DNA from: Achromobacter deleyi | GTDB taxonomy: Bacteria > Pseudomonadota > Gammaproteobacteria > Burkholderiales > Burkholderiaceae_B | Reading direction: 5' to 3' | NCBI RefSeq assembly: GCF_016127315.1 | Contig: NZ_CP065997.1 | Coordinates: 2,542,001-2,606,000, forward strand | DNA length: 64,000 nucleotides | Shown: positions 39,792-48,485 of the stretch, piece by piece | Layout of the letters: every line of letters starts with the position of its first letter | How positions within the stretch are numbered: position 1 is the stretch's first letter | Notes under the pieces: generated by a model | What the model was told of the DNA's origin: nothing | Database searches by the model: none | Seen by the model: only the letters and a program-made list of their open reading frames with translations | Translations under genes and position numbers: made by a program

Positions 39792-41588
39792 CTACGAAGA
39801 AGAGCGAACCAGCTCAGCATAGACGCCGCGCTGCGCCAGCAGTTCTTCATGGGTGCCACGCTCCACGATCCGCCCGGATTGCAGCACTATGATCAGGTCG
39901 GCGTGGCGAACGGTGGATAGCCGATGCGCGATTGTGATGATAGTGCGGTCCTTCGAAAGGGTGTTCAAGGCTTCGGTCAGGGCCCGCTCGGTGCGAGTAT
40001 CGAGCGAACTGGTGGCTTCATCGAGCAACAGCACTGGGGGATTGCGCAGTATGGTGCGGGCCAGCGCCAAGCGCTGTTTCTCTCCGCCTGAGAAACGGTG
40101 TCCACGTTCTCCAACCAATGTGTCGTAGCCGTGTGGCAACCTGCGTACTGCGGCATCGAGTTGTGCTGCCTGGGCCGCCGCCACCAGTTCCTCGTCGGTT
40201 GCCTCCGCTTTGGCAAAGCGCAGGTTGTCGGCCACCGAGGCGTCCAAGAGGTACGGTTCCTGCGAGACCACGCCGAGCATTTCGGACAACGATTGGAAAC
40301 TGAGATCTCGGACGTCGATTCCGTCATAGCGGATCGAGCCGTCATCGACGTCGTATAGGCGAGCCAGCAAGTGGCCGAGTGTACTCTTGCCCGATCCGGT
40401 AGCACCGACGATAGCGACGTGGCTGCCAGCGGGGATGTCGAAGCTGATCTCCTCCAGGACGGGAGGGCTGCGCTTGTCGTAGCGGAAGGTGACGTTGTCG
40501 ACCTGCACCCGGCCACGCATGGATTCGCGAACCAGCTCCACTGCGGCCGCTCGTTCTTTGATTTCGATCGGCGTGTCCAGGTACTCGAAGATGCGGGCGA
40601 ACAACGCGCGGGTTGTGCGTACATCGCGTCCAAGCTGCAACAGTTGCTCGAAAGGCCACAGCAGCTGTTCCTGCAGGGCGATCAGGGCGACCAGAGTGCC
40701 GATGGTCAGTGGCGTGCTGCCGCTTATCAGCACCCCCCCGAGAAGCAAGGTCAGCGCGGGCAGGATCGAGAGCGTCAGGCCGATCAACGCCCACTGCCAT
40801 TCGCCTGCGGTCCGGGAGCGCACTTCCAGCGCGGCGACGTCTCGCGAAGTGCGCGAGAAGCTGTGGATCAATAGGCCGCTTCGGCGCAGAGTGCGGGCCA
40901 GGATGATGCCGGAGAGCGAGAGAGATTCCTGGATCGCCGACGAAAGGTCCGCCTGCCTGGCTTGCTGCGCGTAGATAATGGCCTCTCGCTGCCGGGCGAC
41001 TCGTTGGCTGATCATGACCGTCAATGGTACGACCAGCAACGAGAAGAGCGCCAACCGCCAGTCAAGCAGACACATGGCGATGGTCGTCATGAGCACCGTG
41101 CTGAGGCTGCGCGCCAGCTCGTTCCCCGCGTCGGTAACCAGCGACTGCAGTCCGCCGATGTCATTGGCGATGCGCGACTGGATTTCACCGGTGCGGGTGC
41201 CGGTGAAAAATCTCAGGGAAAGGGACTGTAAATGCGCGTATACCCGCACGCGCAGGTCATGCAGAATGGCTTGCCCGATTCGTGCCGACAGAATCGTCTG
41301 CAAGGCGCCGATCGCAGCGCCCACTATAGCCACCGCGATCATTCCGCTGACGAGCCAGAGCAGCATGACCAGGTTTGCATGGGGCAATGCTTCGTCGATA
41401 ACGGCACGCAGCATGAATGGCGAGGCCATGCTGGTCAACGAGCCTAGCAGAAGCAACACCACAACCAGTAGGATTCGTCGGCGATAAGGTGTGAACAAGG
41501 TGAACACACGCGCAAGCGAAACGTGCCTGACGGCTAGGTCTTCGTAGCACTCTGGGTCATTCCCGGGACGTTCATTCCGTGTTTGCAT
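39792..41588 (-). CDS. ABC exporter, fused transmembrane and ATPase domains (MsbA-like)
   Basis: 598 residues. Residues about 25-320 are a type I exporter membrane domain with six helices; about 345-590 are the ATPase with Walker A GATGSGKSTLGHLLARLYD, signature FSGGEKQRLALARTILR and Walker B VLLLDEATSSLD. It should work as a homodimer exporting a lipid, peptide or drug. It is divergent from the aminotransferase operon (247-base gap), so may belong to the same biosynthesis/export locus. GC and codon use are lower than in the core genes. Confidence 0.9.
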   Translation of the reverse strand: MQTRNERPGNDPECYEDLAVRHVSLARVFTLFTPYRRRILLVVVLLLLGSLTSMASPFMLRAVIDEALPHANLVMLLWLVSGMIAVAIVGAAIGALQTILSARIGQAILHDLRVRVYAHLQSLSLRFFTGTRTGEIQSRIANDIGGLQSLVTDAGNELARSLSTVLMTTIAMCLLDWRLALFSLLVVPLTVMISQRVARQREAIIYAQQARQADLSSAIQESLSLSGIILARTLRRSGLLIHSFSRTSRDVAALEVRSRTAGEWQWALIGLTLSILPALTLLLGGVLISGSTPLTIGTLVALIALQEQLLWPFEQLLQLGRDVRTTRALFARIFEYLDTPIEIKERAAAVELVRESMRGRVQVDNVTFRYDKRSPPVLEEISFDIPAGSHVAIVGATGSGKSTLGHLLARLYDVDDGSIRYDGIDVRDLSFQSLSEMLGVVSQEPYLLDASVADNLRFAKAEATDEELVAAAQAAQLDAAVRRLPHGYDTLVGERGHRFSGGEKQRLALARTILRNPPVLLLDEATSSLDTRTERALTEALNTLSKDRTIITIAHRLSTVRHADLIIVLQSGRIVERGTHEELLAQRGVYAELVRSSS

Positions 41589-41835
41589 CTCACGCTACCT
41601 ACGGGCGTTGACCGGATTCGTCCGCGAGCGGCACCTCGGATCGCCCAAAGCTCTGATTCTCGCAATCCTTTATAGAGATTCGTTCCCGCTGCTATGGACA
41701 CTGTGTGGAGATAGAGGGGGGGCTAGCAACAGCGACGTGCGGATGCGGGCTTCCATCCTATGTCCACAATTGCGCAACGATGTATCCACCTCGGCCACGC
41801 AAACTCTCCGCACCCATTACGGAGATTCCGCGTCC

Positions 41836-43212
41836 ATGTCCATCGACACCGCCAGCCTGCTGGCAGATGAAGCCCGTTATTGCTCTTTCGGCGATACGGT
41901 CCACTACGTAAACCCGCCCAAGATATTCGCCGGCTGCGAAGGCAGTTACATGTTCGACGAATCGGGTACGCCGTATCTGGATCTGCAGATGTGGTACTCG
42001 GCAGTCAACTTTGGTTATCGAAACGCCCGTCTTGAAGACGCCATGCGGCGTCAACTCGAAACGTTGCCCCAGGTCGCCAGCCAGTACCTGCATCCGACCA
42101 AGATCGAATTGGCCCGTGTCATCGCTCAAGACGCCGAAAAGAAGTGGGGCCGCGCCGGGCGCGTGCACTTCAACGTCGGCGGGGCTCAAGCCATCGAAGA
42201 TTCGCTCAAGATTGTGCGCAACGCCAGCCAGGGAAAGAGTTTGATGTTTGCCTTCGAGGGCGGCTATCACGGTCGTACGTTGGGCGCGTCGAGCATCACG
42301 TCCAGCTATCGCTATCGACGCCGCTATGGGCATTTCGGCGATCGGGCGCAGTTCATTCCGTTTCCGTATCCGTTTCGTCGCCCCAAGGGCATGACCGCTG
42401 AAGAGTACGCGGACTCGATCGTCAGGGAGTTCGCCCGAAAGTTCGAGAACGAGTATCACGCGGTCTGGGACCCGAAAGCCGCGCAGTGCGAGTATGCCGC
42501 CTTCTACATTGAGCCGATTCAGGGCACGGGCGGGTATGTGATTCCACCCGCCAATTTCTTCACCGGCCTCAAGCACGTGTTGGATCAGCACGGCATTCTG
42601 CTCGTGGTCGACGAGATTCAAATGGGCTTCTGGCGCACGGGAACGCTGTGGTCCGTGGAGAACTTCGGTATCAAGCCGGACGTGCTGGTGTTCGCTAAAG
42701 CGCTGACCAATGGCCTGAATCCGCTTTCCGGCCTGTGGGCGCGGGAGGAACTTATCAATCCAGAGGTGTTTCCCCCCGGTTCTACGCATTCGACTTTCGC
42801 CTCCAATCCCTTGGGGACGGCCATTGGCCTGGAAGTCATGAAGATGACGCATGAGGTCGACTTCGGGCGCCGAGTAAGAGATTCTGGTGCCTACTTCCTG
42901 GAAGGCCTGCGCGATCTGCAAAGGCGCCATCGAGAAATCGGCGACGTTGATGGTCTAGGGCTTGCGTTGCGCGCTGAAATATGCACGGAAGACGGCTATA
43001 CGCCCAACAAGGCCCTGCTGGATCGCATGGTCGACATCGGCTTGGCAGGGGACCTGGACTACCAGGGACGCAAGCGTGGTCTGGTGCTTGATGTGGGCGG
43101 CTACTACAAGAACGTGATCACGTTCGCGCCATCCTTGATGATAAGCCGTTCGGAAATAGACGAGGCACTGGCCCTGCTCGACCAGCTGATCGCGCGCGCC
43201 AGGCGAACCTGA
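41836..43212 (+). CDS. Class III aminotransferase of an unrecognised biosynthetic locus
   Basis: 458 residues, PLP-dependent. FNVGGAQAIEDSLKIV (about 113-127), EGGYHGRTLGA near 141-151, VVDEIQMGFWRTG near 257-269 and PLP lysine 288 in VFAKALTNGLNPLSG. ATG 41836 begins where class III homology begins; the open frame upstream has no support. It is the first gene of a three-gene operon: its TGA overlaps the next ATG (TGATG). The family includes ornithine, diaminobutyrate and putrescine aminotransferases; the substrate is undetermined. The 247-base leader contains a possible TATAGA -10 near 41672. Confidence 0.87.
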   Translation: MSIDTASLLADEARYCSFGDTVHYVNPPKIFAGCEGSYMFDESGTPYLDLQMWYSAVNFGYRNARLEDAMRRQLETLPQVASQYLHPTKIELARVIAQDAEKKWGRAGRVHFNVGGAQAIEDSLKIVRNASQGKSLMFAFEGGYHGRTLGASSITSSYRYRRRYGHFGDRAQFIPFPYPFRRPKGMTAEEYADSIVREFARKFENEYHAVWDPKAAQCEYAAFYIEPIQGTGGYVIPPANFFTGLKHVLDQHGILLVVDEIQMGFWRTGTLWSVENFGIKPDVLVFAKALTNGLNPLSGLWAREELINPEVFPPGSTHSTFASNPLGTAIGLEVMKMTHEVDFGRRVRDSGAYFLEGLRDLQRRHREIGDVDGLGLALRAEICTEDGYTPNKALLDRMVDIGLAGDLDYQGRKRGLVLDVGGYYKNVITFAPSLMISRSEIDEALALLDQLIARARRT

Positions 43213-44273
43213 TGCCCGCAAGCCGTGTTCTGCGGAACTCGCTCGAACCCAACGCCCTTGTCGAGTGCTTCGTAAAGCATCCTCCGGAGGGCTTCGAGAT
43301 CCTGCAGGAGTCTCCCTTGCTGGCGTTTGTCGCGCCGTTCGATCTGCTGACAACGGCGGACGATGCCCTCAAGGAGCGAGTGCGAGGTCTGCCCGGCTAC
43401 GCGCGGTGGTCGCGATGGCTCACCCTGCGCGCGAATTTCATTGGCACGACGGTGAGCGAGTACGCCTTGATTCCGGTCGATGCGGATCCGGCGGCCATGG
43501 TGCGAGCGCTAGGCCAGGGGCCTGGGCGGCGCCGCGGACTGACCATCATCAAAGACCTGCCGCACCACTCTCCGTTGCTTGGTGAGGCAGAGAACGCGAA
43601 CGCGGACGCTTTTGCGCAGGCCTGCGAGGAGCAGGGATGGGTGGTGGTCGAGGGCCAGGCGCTGGCGTACGTTCCCATTGATTTCTCTGATAGCGGCGCC
43701 TATGTGGAGCGCCTGCCCAAATCCGCGCGCCGGTACTTGACGCGAAAGCTGCGTGCCAGGGATCGGGTCACGGTCGAGAAGATTGTCACGGGAGCGGCAT
43801 TTTCGGACGATGCGCGAATCGATAGTTACTACGCCTTGTACGAAGAGGTCTACGCCCAGAGCAGCATCCACTTCGACCGTCTGACGCGCCCTTTTCTTGC
43901 GGCCTTGCTACGCGATGAAGCCGCTCAAGGGATCGTCTTTGAGTACCGTCACTCCGACACCGGCGACCTGCTGGGATGGAACCTCTGTTTTGACGACGGT
44001 ACGCGCCTGGTGGACAAGTATATCGGCTTGTCCTACCCCGGCTCGCGCCAGGTGAATCTGTACTTCATAAGCTGGATGGTCAACCTGGAATACGCCTTGC
44101 AACGAGGGCTGACCCACTACGTCGCAGGCTGGACCGACCCTGGTGTCAAGGCGATGCTGGGCGCGAAGTTCACGGCGACGCGCCACGCCGTGTACGTGCG
44201 CAATCCAGTGCTCCGCATGCTGGCGCGCAGCTTCCGTAAACACTTCACGGCGGATAAGCAATGGTTGCCTTAG
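43212..44273 (+). CDS. FemAB/BioF2-type GNAT acyltransferase
   Basis: 353 residues, cytosolic. The C-terminal half is a GNAT fold as in peptidoglycan-bridge FemAB and BioF2-like acetyltransferases: SARRYLTRKLRARDRVTVEK near 175-195, YYALYEEVYAQSSIHF, LLGWNLCFDDGTRLVDKYIG and YVAGWTDPGVKAMLGAKFT. The family moves an acyl or aminoacyl group onto an amine. The start overlaps the aminotransferase stop by one base and its end overlaps the next gene by 13 bases, so the three should be made in step. The donor and acceptor are unknown. Confidence 0.75.
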   Translation: MPASRVLRNSLEPNALVECFVKHPPEGFEILQESPLLAFVAPFDLLTTADDALKERVRGLPGYARWSRWLTLRANFIGTTVSEYALIPVDADPAAMVRALGQGPGRRRGLTIIKDLPHHSPLLGEAENANADAFAQACEEQGWVVVEGQALAYVPIDFSDSGAYVERLPKSARRYLTRKLRARDRVTVEKIVTGAAFSDDARIDSYYALYEEVYAQSSIHFDRLTRPFLAALLRDEAAQGIVFEYRHSDTGDLLGWNLCFDDGTRLVDKYIGLSYPGSRQVNLYFISWMVNLEYALQRGLTHYVAGWTDPGVKAMLGAKFTATRHAVYVRNPVLRMLARSFRKHFTADKQWLP

Positions 44274-45178
44274 AAGAAGCGTTCCACGCCGCAAGCCGCC
44301 CGGTGGTATTCGACACGGATGGCTCAGTCGGAGCGCTTCCCGCCGAAATCAGATTGATACTGAACGATGATTGGCGTGAAGCCATCCGCTATGGCTGTCG
44401 GCGCGACGTCTTGAGGGCATGCATGCGAAATCTGGAAAGCCGCATGCCGGCCGCGGGCGATCACGGCACCGTCTTTCTTGGCAGCGGTGATTTTCATCAT
44501 CTGAGCTTGCCGTTGGTCGAGCGTTGCGCACGGCTGCAGACGCACGCTGGCCTGCGCGTGGTTGTCCTGGACAATCATCCAGACAACATGCGGTTCCCTT
44601 GGGGAGTCCATTGCGGTTCCTGGGTTCATCATGTGGCTCGTATCCCTGAAGTGGCCCAGGTGCATATCATCGGCATCACGTCCGGCGATCTGGGGTTCGC
44701 ACACGCGTGGGAACACAAGCTAGGCTCCCTGCTGGCCGGAAAGATCTCTTACTGGAGCACCGGTGTTGACACGCGGTGGGCGCGATGGCTTGGACTTCAG
44801 GCACATTTCCATAGCTTTCCAGACCGGGAAAGCCTGATCCTGGCAGCCAGCGCGGCGCTGCGGGCCGAGCGTCGGCCTACTTATTGCAGTATCGACAAGG
44901 ACGTGTTGTCACAGGACGAGGTGCACACGAACTGGGACCAGGGCGTGCTCCGCCGTGCCGATGTGGCGGCTATCGTCAACGCGCTGCAGGGGTGCGTGGT
45001 TGGCAGCGACGTCACGGGTGACGTTTCCGTTTGGCGCTACCGCACCGCCTGGAAGCGTTGGCTGAGCGCGGCAGATGGGCAGGAGACTGCCCATCTGGTT
45101 GAGCATTTGCTGCCATGGCAGGCTCGCCAGAATGCCTTCAATTGGCAAATTCTTCGTATGCTCAACGCGGCGCGCTAA
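44261..45178 (+). CDS. Ureohydrolase (arginase/agmatinase)-like protein
   Basis: 305 residues. The three metal-binding motifs of ureohydrolases are recognisable though divergent: GSGDFHH (74-80, for GGDHS), DNHPDN (104-109, for DAHxD) and SIDKDVL (210-216, for SxDxDxxDP). Every metal-ligand position appears to keep Asp or His. Typical arginase substrate-loop sequence is not seen, so it may hydrolyse another guanidino or amidino compound. Last gene of the plus-strand operon, ending 12 bases from the convergent minus-strand operon. Confidence 0.72.
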   Translation: MVALEEAFHAASRPVVFDTDGSVGALPAEIRLILNDDWREAIRYGCRRDVLRACMRNLESRMPAAGDHGTVFLGSGDFHHLSLPLVERCARLQTHAGLRVVVLDNHPDNMRFPWGVHCGSWVHHVARIPEVAQVHIIGITSGDLGFAHAWEHKLGSLLAGKISYWSTGVDTRWARWLGLQAHFHSFPDRESLILAASAALRAERRPTYCSIDKDVLSQDEVHTNWDQGVLRRADVAAIVNALQGCVVGSDVTGDVSVWRYRTAWKRWLSAADGQETAHLVEHLLPWQARQNAFNWQILRMLNAAR

Positions 45179-45190
45179 ACGGCATCGTGT

Positions 45191-45583
45191 TCATTTTCGC
45201 CGTGGCTTCGAGGTCGAAGATGACTCGCTAAGGGCGAGGCATCCTATGCCAGCCAAGATCAACACGGTTCCGGCGACCTGCGGCCAGCCGATGGTTTCGC
45301 CAAAAAAGTAGGCCGACGCCAGCAGTACCGCGACAATCTCCAGGTACGATGCGGCGAAAGCGGGGCCAATGGGAGCATGCCTGAGCAAAACCATCCAGGC
45401 AAAAAATGCTCCCGCGTACCCGATAAAGGCGCCGTAGATCCAAGGCTGCCCGAATACCCGGCCCATCCAGGCCCACGACATCTCGAGCGGAAGCGCCTGC
45501 TCGCCCGCCAACTTGAAGCTCAGTTGCGCGAGGGTGTCGAACGACATCAATACCAGGAATCCGATCAAATAAAACCGCCGCAT
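45191..45583 (-). CDS. Small DMT/EamA-type membrane protein (second of a pair)
   Basis: 130 residues, four hydrophobic helices (about 5-22, 45-65, 72-92, 98-118) and a basic C-terminus. LRHAPIGPAFAASYLEIVAV and GETIGWPQVAGTVLILAGIG resemble single EamA/SMR repeats as in ArnE/ArnF or SMR pumps. It starts six bases after a similar gene, suggesting a heterodimeric flippase or transporter. Last gene of the eight-gene minus-strand operon. Confidence 0.75.
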   Translation of the reverse strand: MRRFYLIGFLVLMSFDTLAQLSFKLAGEQALPLEMSWAWMGRVFGQPWIYGAFIGYAGAFFAWMVLLRHAPIGPAFAASYLEIVAVLLASAYFFGETIGWPQVAGTVLILAGIGCLALSESSSTSKPRRK

Positions 45584-45589
45584 CGTTTC

Positions 45590-45961
45590 CTATCCTTTCA
45601 GGCCCACGACGGCCACGCCAATCGAAACCAATAAGATCCCCATTACCCGCAACGGCGTCAGGCGTTCCCCGAACACGATGCGACCGAGCAACATCACAAT
45701 CACGATACTGATCGATCCCAGCAGCACGCCGTCGGAGAGCGGTACCAGGGAAATGAATGCGAGCCAGAGCACGAACTCCATGGCATAGCAGACGAAGCCG
45801 ATCCATATCCAGGGCCTTCTTGCCATTCTCCGCCACCGATTCCCGCCTTCCCCCAGGTGTGGGTCGACCGCCGCAGCTTTGAATACGAGTTGTCCGATGC
45901 TGTCGAACAAGAGATTGAGAATCCACAGCATCATCACCAAGGGCGACATCGAGTCATTCAT
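45590..45961 (-). CDS. Small DMT/EamA-type membrane protein (first of a pair)
   Basis: 123 residues, four helices; FVLWLAFISLVPLSDGVLLG and GERLTPLRVMGILLVSIGVA match the EamA/SMR C-terminal pattern. The N-terminal helix has WILNLLFDSIGQLVFKAAAV, paralleled by FDTLAQLSFKLAG in its partner, so the two are probably paralogues. ATG 45961 overlaps the upstream hydrolase stop by eight bases. Confidence 0.75.
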   Translation of the reverse strand: MNDSMSPLVMMLWILNLLFDSIGQLVFKAAAVDPHLGEGGNRWRRMARRPWIWIGFVCYAMEFVLWLAFISLVPLSDGVLLGSISIVIVMLLGRIVFGERLTPLRVMGILLVSIGVAVVGLKG

Positions 45962-46898
45962 TCCGCTGGTTCCTGTCGGTTGAAGGTCGATCCGAGAGCT
46001 CGGCAATGAATGCGGCCACGCTGGTGATGACGGTCCGGCGCTCCTTGTCGATCGTGATCATGTGATAGCTGTCTTCAAGCAGCTGCAGACGTACGGAAGC
46101 ATTCTTTGCTCGTCGCACTATCTGCAGCGCGTTCGACACTGAAGCGATATCGTCGTGTCGGGCATGCATGACCAGGCAAGGCGCGCGCAGCGCTTTCATG
46201 TAACGCAATACCGACGACGCCAGCTTGCGCATTTCCACCACCGACCACCAGGGATTACCCGGCAATCCGGATGCGCGGCTATTTCCCTCGCGCATACTGG
46301 CAACGACCCGGGCGCGCAGTGCTTCGTCCTTGATTCCGTAGGGGGGCTGTTCCAGGAAGACGCGACCGCGACCGATGCCGAGCCCTCGAAATAGCGGCAG
46401 AAGGAAAGACAGTCTGGTGTAGTAGGGCATGCTCCAGCCATCATGGCGAAATGCGGGCGACAGTGCCAAGACACCGGCGACGTGGAATGGGCGCTCTTGT
46501 GCCAAGGCTAGCGCCAACAGCGCGCCCATCGACAGCCCGCCGACGAAGAGGCGATCGACCCGGCTGGCCAGGATGTCGGCGCCACGACGCACGCAGGCGA
46601 GCCAGTCCAGCCACGTCGTGGCGACCAGGTCTTCCTGTGTGCCGCAGTGCCCTGCGAGCTGTACCGCGAATACGCTATAGCCGAGAAGATGCAAGCCGCG
46701 CGCCAGTACGCGCATCTCGTTGGGGGTACCGGTCAAGCCATGGATGAGAAGCACCCCGGTACGGGCCCGGCTTCCTCGTCCTTCAAGAAAATACTCATTC
46801 CCAAGGGTTGGGACGTGGGGATGCTCATCTCGTGGGAAGTTTGCCCGCTTGCCAAGCGGCGGTGGGGCGGCGTTCGCGACGAAAGTGGGAAGGATCAC
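45954..46898 (-). CDS. Alpha/beta hydrolase, carboxylesterase/monoacylglycerol-lipase-like
   Basis: About 314 residues. VLLIHGLTGTPNEMRVLARG (oxyanion hole), VGGLSMGALLALALA (nucleophile Ser), HARHDDIASV (acid) and EDSYHMITIDKER (His) resemble Est30/Est1E carboxylesterases. GTG 46898 overlaps the HAD stop (GTGA) with AAAGGTGG upstream and is preferred to longer readings, which merely run through the HAD gene in another frame. No signal peptide was seen. Coupling to exporter genes suggests a tailoring or release step for the exported product. Confidence 0.8.
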   Translation of the reverse strand: MILPTFVANAAPPPLGKRANFPRDEHPHVPTLGNEYFLEGRGSRARTGVLLIHGLTGTPNEMRVLARGLHLLGYSVFAVQLAGHCGTQEDLVATTWLDWLACVRRGADILASRVDRLFVGGLSMGALLALALAQERPFHVAGVLALSPAFRHDGWSMPYYTRLSFLLPLFRGLGIGRGRVFLEQPPYGIKDEALRARVVASMREGNSRASGLPGNPWWSVVEMRKLASSVLRYMKALRAPCLVMHARHDDIASVSNALQIVRRAKNASVRLQLLEDSYHMITIDKERRTVITSVAAFIAELSDRPSTDRNQRNE

Positions 46899-47578
46899 GC
46901 CAACCACCTTTCTTCCCGGCGAATCGGAAGAGAGGAAAGGCGTAACAGGGCCTCGTCGAAGTCGAGAAAGGGGGCGTGGGGAATCTCGTTGCCGCGGCAG
47001 TATTCCAACAGCCTGGACTTGGCAAGCACGTAGTCGGCATTGGCGGAGACACAGTAATCCGAGGTTCCGTCGCCCACATAAAGGACGCGCTTGCCTGCCT
47101 TCCGGTGGTCGTTCAATTGCCCGCACTTGCAATTTGCGCTGGCGCAACCCGCTTGCGCCCACGGCGTTTCCAATTTCCAACACCGGAGCCCGGCAGGTAA
47201 AAGCTGGTTGGCCACGATAGGAATCTGTCCTAGGCCTTCCCGGGAAAGTACCGTGGAAATAGCGTGATCCAGCCCGTCGCTGACCACGCGCACTTCCATG
47301 CCCAGCTGAAAAGCATGCTGTACGAAGCGGTGAAACCCCGGGTCTATGGTGATCTGGTTCAGGCTGCTCTGAAGCTCCAGAGCGCTCATGTCCAGAAGGG
47401 CCACCTGCCGCCTCATGCACTCTCGAGAGCCGATTTCCCCTCGCTGCCATGCTTCTTCCAGCGCTTCCCACCCGGGACGACCATAGCGTACGAGAAGTGT
47501 GTCGGTAACGTCCTGATGGCTGATGGTGCCGTCAAAGTCGCAAAGGATCGTCCAATTGGAAAAAAAGGTCTCATTCAT
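46895..47578 (-). CDS. MtnX-like HAD-IB phosphatase
   Basis: 227 residues. Motif I WTILCDFDGTISHQD (Asp nucleophile), motif II VVSDGLD, motif III lysine near HRKAGKRVLYV, motif IV GDGTSDYCVS. The layout matches MtnX-like and phosphoserine-phosphatase-like HAD-IB enzymes. AGCASANCKCGQ contributes a Cys cluster (three Cys in eight residues) that is unusual and might bind metal. The start overlaps the adaptor-gene stop by eight bases. The substrate is unknown; no methionine-salvage genes are near, so MtnX function is unlikely. Confidence 0.82.
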   Translation of the reverse strand: MNETFFSNWTILCDFDGTISHQDVTDTLLVRYGRPGWEALEEAWQRGEIGSRECMRRQVALLDMSALELQSSLNQITIDPGFHRFVQHAFQLGMEVRVVSDGLDHAISTVLSREGLGQIPIVANQLLPAGLRCWKLETPWAQAGCASANCKCGQLNDHRKAGKRVLYVGDGTSDYCVSANADYVLAKSRLLEYCRGNEIPHAPFLDFDEALLRLSSLPIRREERWLA

Positions 47579-48485
47579 GAAATTTCACTATTACGTTTTG
47601 CCCAACGAGCGCGGGGATCGGACCGTCGAATTCCAGGATGCACTCGACCACGGGGGCAGGGGCGCGTTGCGTGTCCTGTTGTTGAAGGCCATTTCTATAG
47701 ATGGGGTTGATGCGGACTAGCCGCGCTGGCGGCCATGGGGATGCGTTTGCCGAGGGATCCTGGTCCGACGCCACGGTTGCCAGCATGCCCGGGCGCACCG
47801 AGGTGACGTACGTGGCATTGAGCTCCGCGCGCACAATGAGCGGGCGGCGCGGAAGGAGGGTCAAGGCAGCATCACCGGGTTTCAGATGGGAGCCGACCTG
47901 AGTGGAGACCTCCACCACGAACCCTTCCGCGGGCGCGCGCAGCGCCAGCTGTGTCACCGCGGCCTCGGCTTGCTTCAGGCGGGTTTCGGCCACCTCCGAT
48001 TCGGCACGCGCCACTGCGGCGTCGGACTTTGCCTCGGCCAATCTTTGCTGCGCTTCATCGGCCAACTGAGGCGAGGCCGCGCCTGAGCGTGCCGCTTCGC
48101 CGTAGCGCCCAGCAGCCCGCCGCAGCTCGGGCAGGCGCCGCTCGCTAGCCTCCAGCTTGGCGCGAGCCAGTTTCAATTCGGACTTCGCCAAGGATGCCGC
48201 CGCGGAGACCTGCTCACTTTCCATCTTCAGCAGCACCTGGCCGCGCTCGACGCGAATGCCCTCGCGCGCGTCCATGGCGATGACTGATCCTGCAATTGTC
48301 GGCGCCAGCACAATCAGCCCACCTTCGACCTCGACTTTTCCGCGCGCGACCGCGACGGGGCGCGGGCCCTGGCTTTCGGTGCGTTGCGTGGAAGCGTCCG
48401 CCGTGTCGCGCTCCGAGCAGGCGCAGAGCGCCAGGGTGCATGCGATCACTAAAATGTGCCAGCGCGCGATGGCTGAACCCCTCAT
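47571..48485 (-). CDS. HlyD/DevB-type membrane fusion lipoprotein
   Basis: 304 residues. Lipoprotein signal ending LALCAC-SE (lipobox Cys near 22), beta-barrel/lipoyl regions (VEGGLIVLAPTIAGSVIAMD), then a coiled-coil hairpin from about 90 to 185 rich in Ala, Glu and Lys, and a return lipoyl half (LRAPAEGFVVEVSTQVGSHL). It bridges the inner-membrane ABC exporter and outer-membrane channel. It overlaps the ATPase gene by four bases. DevB-like adaptors accompany DevC/DevA proteins, as here. Confidence 0.86.
   Translation of the reverse strand: MRGSAIARWHILVIACTLALCACSERDTADASTQRTESQGPRPVAVARGKVEVEGGLIVLAPTIAGSVIAMDAREGIRVERGQVLLKMESEQVSAAASLAKSELKLARAKLEASERRLPELRRAAGRYGEAARSGAASPQLADEAQQRLAEAKSDAAVARAESEVAETRLKQAEAAVTQLALRAPAEGFVVEVSTQVGSHLKPGDAALTLLPRRPLIVRAELNATYVTSVRPGMLATVASDQDPSANASPWPPARLVRINPIYRNGLQQQDTQRAPAPVVECILEFDGPIPALVGQNVIVKFHE

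Noticed and set aside
45954..47471. 505-codon reading of the hydrolase gene
   Set aside because: The upstream 190 codons overlap the HAD phosphatase in another frame; GTG 46898 explains the hydrolase.
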